From assembly GCA_016584305.1 (NCBI GenBank), contig JACEEZ010023454.1, positions 177,374 through 241,373 of the forward strand: a stretch of DNA of 64,000 bases. The letters run 5' to 3'. The position numbers were made by a program, and so were the translations under genes. How positions within the stretch are numbered: the first letter of the stretch is position 1; each line of letters begins with the position of its first letter. This DNA is from Chionoecetes opilio (taxonomy: Eukaryota; Arthropoda; Malacostraca; Decapoda; Majidae). This document shows, piece after piece, positions 54,326 to 64,000 of the stretch. The notes beneath the pieces are model-generated. The model did no database searches. It saw only the letters and a program-made list of their open reading frames with translations, and was not told where the DNA came from.

Positions 54326-55923
54326 ATGTCACCCCAATTTGTTGCAAATGGATACAAATTATTCGAGCGGCAGTTATCAGCTTTCAAGCGGCAGCGCCTT
54401 GACTCAACAGGTAAATTCTATAAAAAGACCACCAATGCAGTGTGTGCTTCCTACATTGTCGCATACAAAGTCCCACAGGCCAAGAAGCCTTATACGATTG
54501 TAGAGCAACTTGTGCTACTTTGTGCAAAATAAATGGTGAGGCTTGTTGTCGGCGAGGACGCAGCATGGAAGCTAAATTATATATCAGTTTCTAATGACAC
54601 AGTATCGAGACGGATAAATGATCAAAAAATATCAGTGAAAAAGTTGTGGATGAAATAAAGAAATCTTCATTGTTTGCCATACAATTGGATGAATCGACTG
54701 GTCTGACTGTCTTCTCAGCTATTGGTGTTTGCACAATACATGGCTCAGGGAGACTTTAAGACTAGTTTCTCTTTTGTAAGGCTATTGATACCACCACAAG
54801 GGCTCAGGATGTTATAAATTGTTAACAATTTCTTTAAAGTAAATGGTCTGGATTGGGTAAATTTGGTGGGTGTTACCACTAATGGTGCACTTGCGATGCT
54901 AGGCTCAAGATCAGACTTCCAAGCGTTGGTGAAACAGCGTGCTCCATTGGTAACCGGAGTTCATTGTTTCATTCACAGAGAGGCATTGGCATCAAAAAAA
55001 CTGCTGATCACCAGCACACCATTTTCAAAGGATTGGTGAAGGTGGTTAATTACATCAAATCATCAACAGTGAACACACCAGACTTCAGAAAATTATGCCA
55101 GAACATGTGTTCCGCCTTTGAGGTGTTGCGGTTCTACACTTCTGTACGGTGGTTGTCAGCAGTAATGTAGGCAACATAATTTTTTGAACTGAAGAAGAAA
55201 TATATTATATTTCTCCAGGCTCAAGGGAAATATGATTTTTTATATATGCTAGAACAGTCAGAATTAGAACTTGCATACCTTGTCGATATTTTTGGATTCT
55301 TAAACAAACTGAATCTTCAGCTGCAAGGGAAAGGTGCAAATCTTTCTCACCAAAGAATCATGAAGGCTTTTCTTGAGAAATTAGAACTCTGAATCGGAAG
55401 AGTCGAAGGCAAAAATTTCGTTCAATTTCCATGTGTGGATGCCATGCTCGGGGAAAAGGAAGCCATTCAGGTGCATATTCTCGAGCATTTAAAAAAGCTG
55501 CGGGATGAATTTCAGCAATACTTTCCGGAGGTGGACATGACAAGTGATAGGTTATCTTTCATCAGGAATCCATTCGTAACAGATGTTCATGGTGTTCCAA
55601 AGGATATGCAGGAGGAATTCTTGGACCTGAAAAATGATTTGGCAGCTAAAGATGTGTACCAGCGGTCTACCATGGACAAATTTTGGGCCAGTGTGATAGG
55701 TGCTTACCCAAATCTGTCAACACATGGAGTCAGATTTCTTTTGCCATTTGCATCAACATACATGTGTGAGAGCGGATTTTCAAGTTTGTTGCACATTAAG
55801 TCCAAACAGAGGAATCGGCTTGCAGTTGAAAGCGATATTCGTTGTGCATTATCAAGTACCAATCCTAACATTGAAAGGCTTGTCAGTGAGAAGAGAATCC
55901 CAAAGTATGGTTGCAAAAAATAA
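54326..55923 (+). pseudogene. hAT transposase (ZBED-like lineage), decayed
   Basis: Plus strand, several frames. 54326-54532 encodes the N-terminal part (FYKKTTNAVCASYIVAYKVP). The catalytic core follows with IQLDESTGLTVFSAIGV (first D), GVTTNGALAMLGSRS (second D region), VHCFIHREALASK, then FEVLRFYTSVRWLSAV. The final open part 55435-55923 carries the hAT dimerisation domain: FWASVIGAYPNLSTHGVRFL, LPFASTYMCESGFSSLLHIK, KQRNRLAVESDIRCALS. Frameshifts or stops lie near 54530, 54655, 55000, 55170 and 55392. Closest in my memory to ZBED5/FAM200-like hAT proteins. Confidence 0.82.
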
Positions 55924-56026
55924 TTAATTAATCATATTTAAAAGAATTTTTTAGATGTATACTCCATAATTTCAAAATTATGTTCGTTAGAAATAAATTT
56001 CAAAGCAAAAGAGACTGAAGTTTCTT

Positions 56027-56540
56027 TGTGTTGGGAAAAACCGTTAGCCCGTGGAATCATCACATCAGTACGAGGCTGCGGAGAAATAGGGTGAGCAATT
56101 TTTCCATAGCTCATGAACCGTAGTAACTAAGAGAAAACAGTATAGAGTATAAATGTGTAGATTTAGACAGTCTTCCCTGTGGTATAAACGGATTGAAATT
56201 CCATTGATAGATGGCCGAATTAAGTTTGGTTTTTGGGCATATTAACAGCCAAATATCAAAGGATAATTTCAGACGTGCGTAAAAATTTTGCAAATAAGAA
56301 ATGTAAATTTTTCGAAGTGGAATACGAATCCTGACATATTGCTGTCCATTAAGACAACATTTTTGTTAGACGGATAAAAGGTAGATGCATGGAGCGTCAA
56401 TAAGCAGCTCGTCATTGACCGGCAGCAAGTTCTTCAAAATATAAAAACTGGTATTATCTTTAAATGTTTATTTGCTAGGAAGAAACGGATAGATGCATAG
56501 GGTAGATCTCATAGAATTTGACAAAAAGTATTCATATAAT
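56027..56540 (+). repeat. ~515-bp direct repeat, copy 1
   Basis: Starts at GGGAAAAACCGTTAGCCCGT and ends near AATTTGACAAAAAGTATTCA. About 80-85% similar by eye to 57122-57635. No ORF. Confidence 0.88.
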
Positions 56541-57121
56541 TTTTCGTCTTGGGTCAATAGTTTTCATAGGAAAAAATAGGGAAAACCCAATAAAGGTTGT
56601 TTTTCTGACCATTTTTAAGCAAACTGAAATTTTGGTCGAGTTTTATTTACATACGTACAAGTGATCTTCATAAGAATTGTACAGCTTGCGGTAAGCCGAC
56701 ATAAGTTTCGGGGCCACGTATCCGCGATATGCATAATTTCGAAAGGAAAATTTCCCTATTTTATTAATCAATTTGGAGTGTCTTCCAAGTGACCTTGAGG
56801 TTCTCTCTGACACTCGTTAGTTTCCTTTTTTACGGAGAATCTTCGTCATTAGCTTTATCGTAACTCCGGTATGCACCTACACTCAGGTCCTACAGTCTAA
56901 TTATGGTCCCACCCCAATTTTTGAAATGTTATAAAATTGAAGTTTATTTCTCACCTATTGACAGCTTCTCCTTGTCTAATGAACTCCATCTGGGCCAAGA
57001 TCTGTTTCCAAAGGTTTGGCACTGAAATGTACAGATGCGTACCCACTTAACTCTCTCTCTCTGGAATGTACGTCTAGTCTGTAGCGCTGAGTGTGGCATA
57101 GTGACTGCAAGCAAGCATACA
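56541..57121. other. Spacer between the direct repeats, no gene seen
   Basis: AT-rich; only a short minus-strand frame (57213-56944) without domain. Confidence 0.5.
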
Positions 57122-57630
57122 TTTTGCTGGGAAAAATCGTTAGCCCGTGGAAGCATTAGTAAGTAAGAGGCTGCGGACAAATATGGGGGACCAATTTTTC
57201 CATAATATCTCAAGAACCGTAGTAGCTAAGAGAAAACAGTAGGGCGTAAAAAAGATGCATATTTCGACAGGCTCCCTATAGTATTAGCGGATTGAAATTC
57301 CATTAATATATGGCAGAATAAAGCTTGTTTTTTGGGCATATTACCATCCATAAATCAAGGGGAAATTACATACATGCGTATAAATCTTGCGAATAAGAAA
57401 TTACATTTTCGATGTGGAATACGAATTCTGACAATGACTGTCCATCAGACATTAACTATTGTCAGACACGGATTAAAGACAGATGTATGGAGCGTCAGTA
57501 AGCTGATCGTCATTGACCGGCAGCAGGCTGTTCAAAATATAAAAACTAGTATATCTCAAAATCTGTATTTGCTAGGGAGAAACAGATAGATGCCTAGGGT
57601 AGATATCGTAGAGCTTGACAAAATGTATTC

Positions 57631-57635
<5 letters not shown>
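57122..57635 (+). repeat. ~515-bp direct repeat, copy 2
   Basis: Second copy, 1095 bp downstream in the same orientation, ending at an (AT)n tract. LTR-like arrangement is possible but the ends are not TG...CA and no coding interior exists. Confidence 0.88.

Positions 57636-57715
<80 letters not shown>
57636..57715. repeat. (AT)n microsatellite at a Penelope-like 3' end
   Basis: Pure AT repeat followed by CGTTAAAAGTAATAGCTA. The same junction occurs at 61855. Confidence 0.95.
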
Positions 57716-57717
<2 letters not shown>

Positions 57718-58029
57718 TTAAAAGTAATAGCTACCGTAGATAACAGTGAAGTCGCCAGTTCTACGTTTCTTTGTTATTTAGACGTGTGGTGGCGTTAATA
57801 CTTACATTTGTACATCCATGATTTCAGGAAAGTTAGAAGGGGCTATCTGGAAAGTCTGTGTCATTTTGTGTCTTCATCTGTGTCATATTAGGGCTATAAA
57901 TGAACAAATTACAAAAATAAAACCGAGTGGCGACTTCCCTATACCTACTACAGTAAAGTCGCCAGCTAGTATTTTAACCCAACAGTGAGTCGCCACTCTG
58001 GGGAATTCAGGGAAATTAGAGGTAAAGTA

Positions 58030-58614
58030 TGTTGTTGTTGTTTTTCTATTGTGCTCCCTTTTCAGGGGGAGCACACGGGCTAACTAAGAGCCCGTCGGGG
58101 GGTTGACTGCTGCAAGGCCTAATTTATTTAAGGTGGAGGGTATCTGCTACAAAGATTTGCGAGCATTTGAGTTGAGGCAGAGGCTATCGCTAGTGCCGCT
58201 GCTTCGTTGTCTGTGTCCGGGATCCAGGCCACTTGGTGGCGGAGGGCCTGGGTCACTGGGCATCGGAGGATGTAATGGTGGAGGGGATCATCCTCGATTT
58301 CGAAGCAGTACGGGCATTGGTCAGGGGCAGTCTGCAGGATCTGTGAGGCACATCGGTAGCCAAGGCGGAGTCGGATTAGGCGGGACACCACCCTTGGAGG
58401 TAAACCTGGTGGAAGGGTGAGGGGTTCTCGTCGGGTTGCTGTGGCGTACCACGTCACCGACCTTGACCCCTCCTCCATTGCTTCCTCGAAGAGGCAGCGG
58501 GTGGCTCTCAGTGCCGCTCTGTCCACTGCGGCCTTGATGGAAGAGGCGCTGCGGAGTAATGAGAAGGTGACTTGCTCTCTTTCTCCAGCAAGTCCAGCCG
58601 CAGTGTCTGCCTTG
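58030..58614 (-). mobile_element. 5'-truncated LINE with 10-bp duplication
   Basis: Minus-strand LINE 3' end, tail CAACAACAACA (read on minus), flanked by a perfect AGGTAAAGTA duplication (58020-58029 and 58615-58624). Inserted in the MITE. Confidence 0.88.
58128..58526 (-). pseudogene. LINE C-terminal Cys/His domain fragment
   Basis: Open 132-codon piece: SRLIRLRLGYRCASQI followed by APDQCPYCFEIEDDPLHHYI LRC, the CX2C...HX4C motif at the end of jockey/I-type LINE polyproteins. The RT itself is missing, as expected for a 5'-truncated copy. Confidence 0.75.
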
Positions 58615-59201
58615 AGGTAAAGTAAAACAAGTCTCTATATATATTAGCTGCGGAAGATGCTTGGATATATAAAAATTCCTCTACCAACGTGAAAATAAAT
58701 TTTATTCAAGTTTGAAAGATCTGGCAAGTCTGTGTCATGCCGCCCGAAAAGCTATTGTTTACTGTCTGTCATCGGGCGAAGAAAAACGTGAGAAGCAAAA
58801 TGCGCAACAGTTATATTTGCAGATACAAAGCATAAAACAACGCTGAAACAGGGTAGATTATACAGCCATGATATAAACTACTGTGTAACATCTTCAGTGG
58901 CACATAAAAATCAGTAGTGATGCTATAATTCGTAATATTTGGCGCCTGGCGACTTCACTGTAGGTGGCGACTTCACTGTTATCTACGGTAGTTCAGCGTT
59001 TATTATCTTCTTAAAGATATTTTCTCTTTGCCTTAAGAGTGTCTTATTCTCTTTCGTAATCACTTTTATGACTTCGCCGTAGCTTGTCATGTTTGCTGTA
59101 TCGCGATTTCGGGTCTAAGAACCCTTCTTCAGCAGCATATGGAAGATGTTTTCTCCTCAGGAGTTGAGGTGAGCATGATTTAGATGCGAAGTGAAGCGCT
59201 A

Positions 59202-59527
59202 TTTATAGCCGGTCTGCCTGCCACGCAGCCTATTACCGATGTCGTTGATTGGTAGATAGCTTTTGCTTCTCGTCTTCTTGAGTGGGAGACGCTGATTGGT
59301 GGTTTGGTCTTCGCTTGGCTTTTCTGTGAGTAGGCTGCTATTTGCTTTTGTTCTTTTCATGCTGGGTAGAGCTTGTAGGTCGTTTGCCTGGACGTTAAGC
59401 TTGGGATTGATCTCTTTTATGTACAGTGCTTCTAAGATGGGAAGTCGCCGCACATCTGCACACATGTCAACCAATTCTGTATTTTCTTCTAAAAATGTTC
59501 TTGTTATGATGATGCCATGTTGTTCTA
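59202..59527 (-). pseudogene. Penelope-like GIY-YIG endonuclease, C-terminal end
   Basis: Minus strand: HGIIITRTFLEENTELVDMC, ADVRRLPILEALYIKEINPK, LNVQANDLQALPSM, then a basic tail (LPLKKTRSKSYLP). This matches the terminal part of the GIY-YIG endonuclease of Penelope-like retroelements, with the conserved E (ILEALYIKE) and N-x-Q. The GIY and YIG strands are absent, so only the 3' end remains. The frame to 59202 is open. Confidence 0.65.
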
Positions 59528-59694
59528 ATAGGAGATATAGATATCTAATAGAATAGTTCTAATAACTTCCGGAGCCCAAAAAAGTCACCTATTAGAACAA
59601 CATGGCATCATCATAACAAGAAAATTTCTAGAAGAAAATACAGAATTGGTTGACATGTGTGCAGATGTGCGGCGACTTCCCATCTTAGAAGCAA
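59428..59694. repeat. Inverted duplication of the Penelope endonuclease segment
   Basis: 59428-59530 and 59594-59694 are inverted copies (GATGGGAAGTCGCCGCACAT and its complement; CAACATGGCATCATCATAAC on both) around a 60-bp centre. So two Penelope fragments lie head to head. Confidence 0.9.
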
Positions 59695-59699
59695 AGACG

Positions 59700-60720
59700 G
59701 GGCCCTGTGTACGGTGTTAGGGCTGTATGGGGACAGAAAGGAAACAAAAAGTATTGTAAACCTCACCAAAGTGTTCCTAACGCAGTGCTGGGAGATAACA
59801 ACACACAAGAGACAATTAATTAGGATGATAATCAAAGGATTGAAAACTGATGAAAATGTCTTTCCCAGGTGAAATAAACAAGGGTGTTAACAAGTTTTGT
59901 TAACGAAGGAGACGAAGTGGAAGAGGACCTATTAAGCGATACTAAGCGACAAAGGTCACAAGAAGAAGAATGATGAGTCCTTTAAAAAAAATCAAGCACC
60001 TCCGGGGCCAGAAAATGTGTAGCCGTCGCTATCCCTTCTACTGTCCTGCTCAAATACAAACGTATACTACCAATTACAGCTAGGCTACTGACAGGCCCGG
60101 CTGTATCACTATACAAACATGAGTGAGAGCACCCTCTGCTCTCACCTCCACTCTAAGTGATACTTGAAGAAATGTGCTACGTAACGCTACAAAATGCTAC
60201 CGCGATTGTATCTATGGGCTGTTAAACAGTGGTGATGGAAAGTTCCTCCCTGTTACGTTATTACTGGAGTGCACCTCCCACCTTTTTCATCTTACTGCCC
60301 AGAAGGACGGGAAACTGGTATTCGTGTTATGAGCTGGCCTCGCAAAACAAAGGTTAATTAGTGTACAGGCGATGTGTGTGTATTTCAGTGTCTCCTGTGC
60401 TAGACAAAACTCCAAAACACGGTAACCATTCGTTTCCCGCCTTCCGTCTGTTAATACTAAACTTATCACGTGGTCAGCCCGAAAGTCTCACCCAAATGGT
60501 GGAACCCAACGTGTAGTCAATACTACGCAAGAAATACTACAACTTAAGACACCATCTAGCTATTCACTGAGTCAAGTGAATGCAGGGCAAACTTCCTAAA
60601 CACAGATTCAACAACTACCAAAACGCAGCAACCCAACGACGATGGATAGCAATAGCTGCGGAGTAGCAATAGGCTGCGGAGTAGAGCGGCACGTGTGTTC
60701 AATATTACGGCCAGACCTCT
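59700..60720. other. No gene recognised
   Basis: Short frames only. Low-copy-looking sequence with a small hairpin (GAGTGAGAGCACC...GGTGCTCTCAC-like) near 60120. Confidence 0.5.
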
Positions 60721-60729
60721 ACTAACTCG

Positions 60730-61622
60730 TAGGGCTGGGCGAGAACCGGTTCTGGAACCGGTTCCGACGGTTTCGCCACGACTGGGCCGGCTGGGAACTG
60801 GTTCCGATTCTGGAACCGGCTCCGCCTTAACGGTTCCTCAGTAATCTACAATACATGACTTGACGGTAGCTATCAGTGGCGTACCCAGAAATTTGAAAAG
60901 TGAGGGGCCAAACAAAACAAAACGTCGTTTTACAAAAGTCGTGTTTTCACGGAAATAAGACTAAGAAATGAAATATTTTTTTGTGGATTACTGTAGATAA
61001 CAGTTAAGTCGCCAGGACAACTTTTTTTTCTGTTTACAGACGTGTGGTTGCGTTAATACTTACATTTCTACATACATGATTTCAGGAAAGTTAGAAGGGG
61101 CTATCTGGAGAGTCTGTGTCCTTTTGTGTCTTCATCTGTGTCATATTATGGCTATAAATGAACAAATTAAAAAAATATCTACAAAGTGGCTACCAACAGT
61201 AGAGTCGCCATCTAGTGTTTATTTACTGAGTGTCGTACCGCTGTCGTCGTCGCCCGAAAAAAGAACGCGTAGCGAAATTTGAAACCGTATATACATGCAG
61301 ATACAAAGCATAAAACAACGCTGAAACAGAGTAGATATACAGGCTTGATATAAACTACTGTGTATCATCTTCAGTGGCACATAAAAATCAGTAGTAATGC
61401 TATAATTCGTAATATTTGGCGGCTGGCGACATGACTGCAGGTGGCGACTTTACTGTTATCTACGGTAGGTATTTTGAATGAACATTCAACGTACTTATGC
61501 AAAGAAAAAATGAGTCTGGACGAATACTGGAGGAACCGGTTCCGGAACCGGTTCCCACGATTCCGAGAGCCTTTGGAACCGGAACCGGCGGTTCCAAAAA
61601 AAACGGTTCCTGCCCAGCCCTA
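60730..61622. mobile_element. hAT-type element with GGAACCGGTTCC words, MITE inside
   Basis: Termini TAGGGCTGGGC and GCCCAGCCCTA, flanked by a unique 8-bp duplication CTAACTCG (60722-60729 and 61623-61630). The outer interior consists of repeated GGAACCGGTTCC words and their variants. A TA-flanked MITE lies at 60991-61465, and a sequence like CAGTGGCGTACCCAGAAATT (hAT-terminus-like) is at about 60876. Confidence 0.9.
60991..61465. mobile_element. TA-flanked MITE, copy 2
   Basis: Termini CTGTAGATAACAGTTAAGTC and GACTTTACTGTTATCTACGG with TA at 60989-60990 and 61466-61467. The empty site (GGATTAGGTATTTTG) is present at about 34451-34465. 475 bp, internally similar to copy 1 through CAGGAAAGTTAGAAGGGGCT. 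Confidence 0.93.
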
Positions 61623-61749
61623 CTAACTCGGGCGCCGCTCTGCCACGCGGGACTGAGGGGCCCACCAGGGGCGGTGGGGGGCACCTTCCTCTCTTCCTCC
61701 TCACTCACCCGAGGACACACACCAGCCAGGCCCCCCGGCAGGTGTTACA

Positions 61750-61784
61750 ATATATATATATATTATATATATATATATATTATA

Positions 61785-61852
<68 letters not shown>

Positions 61853-61854
61853 CG
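61750..61854. repeat. (AT)n microsatellite at the second Penelope-like 3' end
   Basis: AT repeat with TATTATATA interruptions, running directly into CGTTAAAAGTGATAGCTAG. Confidence 0.95.
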
Positions 61855-62068
61855 TTAAAAGTGATAGCTAGTTCAGCGTTTAATATCTTTTTAAAGATAT
61901 TTTCTCTTTGTCTTAAGAGTGTCTTATTCTCTTTTGTAATCACTTGTATGACTTCGCCGTAACTTGTCATTTTGCTGTATCGCGATTTCGGGTCTAAGAA
62001 CCCTTCTTCAGCAGCATGTGGAAGATGTTTTCTCCTCAGTTGTAGAGGTGAGCATGACTTAGATGCGT
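61855..62068 (-). mobile_element. Penelope-like element 3' end, copy 2
   Basis: Matches the noncoding 3' part of copy 1 (GTTCAGCGTTTAATATC ... GTATCGCGATTTCGGGTC ... GAGCATGACTTAGATGCG) without the MITE. No coding part remains. Confidence 0.82.
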
Positions 62069-62970
62069 GTGTGTGTGTGTGTAGATTCGTCACCCTTTTT
62101 CCGGGTGACATGGGCCCTTTGCCTGATGGCGGCCCATAGGTGATTTCGAGAAACAAAAAATAAAAAATAAATAGTAGAATGTGACATTATGAAGCTCTCG
62201 ACCTCACCCTCCCGGGAAGTCTAACTTGGGTGCCGAGGCTGCCCGTTAGATTCACCCCGGGCGGATTGGGTTGAGAACTATGTTTGAGAAAAGCATACTC
62301 GGTGTGTCCAGCAAGGATGTGGCTGCAGGGTATCATTATCCTGGTTCTGAGTCCAACCCACCTACATCGGACCCAGCAAACATGGGCTATGCGGGCCTGT
62401 GTCGGCTTGTGCCGGGTACGTATCGGCACCGGCGGCAGGGCGACTGGTTTCGGCAAATCGGATGAAGCCGATGTCGGCCCTGCAGCGGGAACTGTATATC
62501 GGGCCAATTATTGATAAATTCGTACAGGCCCAACACAGTCTTCCTTGACTCGGCCCAAGGATAATATTTTAAGTGGATGTGACATGAATGGCCGGGCCGA
62601 AGGACTTAAGTAGGGTGCAAAGCTCGGATTAAGGATAATTGTTGATTATTAGGTGGCTGAATCGTAGCCAGGCAGTCAGCTGTTGGCCACTCGCGCCCGT
62701 TGTCTCGTAGCCAATATTCAAAATATTTACCAGTGGAAGTGAACGGCCGCGGCGCTACATTTACTGCTTTCACAGGCCTCTCAGGCTGAGGATCGACTTC
62801 ATCTACTCCACAAAGACTTATAAAGGTACGTAGGAAAGGGTGATGACATCTTAGAGATGATAAATGCTCAAATATATAGACAAGAGACAAGAGTTATAAA
62901 CAACAAGCCTCAGGCTAGAGCAAACGGAACGGAGCTGCTATTTTGTTGTGTTTTCACAGTTTAATTAGTA
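62069..62970. other. No gene recognised
   Basis: A short GT repeat (62067-62082), an A-rich stretch (62150-62175) and GC-rich sequence with small inverted segments. Short frames have no domain. Confidence 0.5.
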
Positions 62971-62973
62971 CAT

Positions 62974-63533
62974 GGTAAAATTCTAGAGTCCTTTCCCGCC
63001 CTTATTAGTGCTTTTTTTTCCTTCAGACCTTAACAGATCATTTCAGATACCTCTAACACGTAAATATGAAGTGGGGTGAGATGCCACCTGCAACCCCCCT
63101 GCCCCCCCTAAATGACCCCATCCTCTGGATCCCCCAAAATAATATTACTAATCTAACCTCACTATAACTACCAAACCTTACCAATAACCTCCTAGCGAGA
63201 CTTAATTGCGGGAAACTAGAATTTTACCAGGTTAGGTTAGGTTATATTGAGGTAAGGTTAGTAATACATTTTTTTGGGTCCTTCTAGGAGGCTATTAGTG
63301 AGGTTAGGCTTGGTTATAGTGAGGTTAGGCTAGGTTATAGTGAGGTTAGAATAGCAATATTTACCATAGTAAATTTTTGAGGGGTTCAGGGGAGTCGTTT
63401 AGGGGGGGAGGGAGGGTGAAGGGGCAGCTCTCCTCCACTTTATAATTACGTGTTAGAGATATCACAAGTGATCTGTGAAGGTCTGGAGGAAAACCCCCCG
63501 CTAATAAGGGCGGGAAAGGACTCTAGAATTGTA
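62974..63533. mobile_element. Foldback repeat with ~250-bp arms
   Basis: GGTAAAATTCTAGAGTCCTT (62974) pairs with AAAGGACTCTAGAATTGTAC (63533). The arms pair through CCCGCCCTTATTAG, TTCAGACCTT and the CCTAACCT-rich centre near 63225. A solo arm of the same family is at 46535-46820. Confidence 0.85.
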
Positions 63534-63704
63534 CCGCTTCAGGGAGTTAAGTAATAAGGCTTGTACGTGGAGAAGATGTTTACTTGGTGATTGGGGTCTA
63601 CTGTAATGCAGTTTAAAGCATTACAAGGCACGAGTTATAACCGTCCCCAAGTTATAGAACTGACAATTTGCAGCACTTCTAATCCCTATAACCCGACGGA
63701 AATG

Positions 63705-63895
63705 AGATATAACACATGGGGGGTCTGGAGGGGCGAAATCCCCCCCTCCTCCCAGCGAGGTTATAATAGGATAAGTAATCAGTGCCCAGGCTAGGTTAGT
63801 TAACTAGTGGGGGGGGGGTCTGGATGGGCGCAGCCCCCCAGTTATTTCAGGAGAATTTTGGTCAATAGAGGATATTGTATTAAACTGCAGTTTTA
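63705..63895. repeat. Single-copy relative of the 52-bp minisatellite and its flank
   Basis: GTCTGGAGGGGCGAAATCCC, CAGTGCCCAGGCTAGGTTAG and TCAGGAGAATTTTGGTCAAT match 30190-30330 but with only one 52-bp unit. Confidence 0.78.
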
Positions 63896-64000
63896 CTGGT
63901 AATTGTGATGAATGGGTGTCTGATGTAGCCTTTGGTACAGCAGTACTGACCCTACTATATACTGGGCTGATATTTAGAACATGACTGTGTCTGGATTCAA

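Larger units (their letters stand above)
57734..58988. mobile_element. TA-flanked (Tc1/mariner-type) MITE, copy 1, LINE inside
   Basis: Termini CCGTAGATAACAGTGAAGTC and GACTTCACTGTTATCTACGG, flanked by TA (57732-57733 and 58989-58990). The uninterrupted target reads ATAGCTAGTTCAGCG in Penelope copy 2 at about 61866, confirming the insertion point. Native length about 660 bp after removing the LINE piece at 58030-58624. Same family as 60991-61465. Confidence 0.92.
57716..59530 (-). mobile_element. Penelope-like element 3' part, copy 1, with MITE inside
   Basis: Outside the MITE the sequence CGTTAAAAGTRATAGCTA...GTTCAGCGTTTATTATC to GTGAGCATGATTTAGATGCG matches copy 2 (61855-62068). Upstream on the minus strand it encodes a Penelope-type endonuclease end. 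A TA-flanked MITE (57734-58988) interrupts it. Confidence 0.75.

Overview
The window is eukaryotic nuclear DNA from an arthropod, most likely a decapod crustacean. This is inferred from split genes with consensus splice sites, very long (AC)n and (AT)n tracts, CCTAA-rich stretches, a divergent ionotropic-receptor gene, and retroelement families that I recall as typical of decapods. No bacterial gene organisation, CRISPR array, rRNA or canonical tRNA gene was seen.

Host gene. One protein-coding gene runs along the + strand through most of the window: the 3' part of an ionotropic (glutamate-receptor-like) receptor. Six exons (1256-1497, 6131-6318, 27367-27606, 47814-47992, 48526-48691, 51570-51710) join in phase with no stop. 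Together they encode the end of the S1 half of the ligand-binding domain, TM1, the pore, TM2, the S2 domain, the last TM helix and a TGA stop. Candidate poly(A) signals follow at 51976-52079. The 5' exons lie upstream of the window. The second intron has a GC donor. Introns 2 and 3 are about 21 and 20 kb and consist almost entirely of nested mobile DNA.

Intron 1 (1498-6130) holds a minus-strand LINE interrupted by a probable solo LTR (5-bp duplication) and a tRNA-derived SINE (10-bp duplication), plus a hAT-type MITE. Intron 2 (6319-27366) holds a second hAT MITE and then one Ty3/gypsy-like LTR retrotransposon (7174-27158). Into the latter were inserted a DNA element with an intact 437-codon ORF (12774-14750), a second TIR element with a decayed Cys-rich gene (16314-19443) and, in the 3' LTR, a Helitron (22765-26779) that itself carries a hAT MITE. 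Intron 3 (27607-47813) holds a PIF/Harbinger-like unit made of a + strand MADF-BESS gene and a - strand DDE transposase, each with one intron; those introns have filled with MITEs, foldbacks, LINE pieces and three minisatellites (52, 31 and 30 bp). LINE, SINE, foldback and THAP-exon fragments complete it. Intron 5 is a 32-bp minisatellite whose every unit copies splice-site-like sequence, interrupted by a LINE.

Downstream of the receptor (51.7-64 kb) there is no host gene that I can recognise. The region holds a LINE with an inserted MITE, a decayed hAT transposase, a 515-bp direct repeat, two Penelope-like 3' ends next to (AT)n tracts, two copies of a TA-flanked MITE whose empty target sites can be read elsewhere in the window, a hAT-type element with 8-bp duplications, and foldback repeats.

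The transposons do not cooperate with the receptor as a pathway. What links the window is insertion order, which target-site duplications and matching empty sites make readable directly from the sequence.
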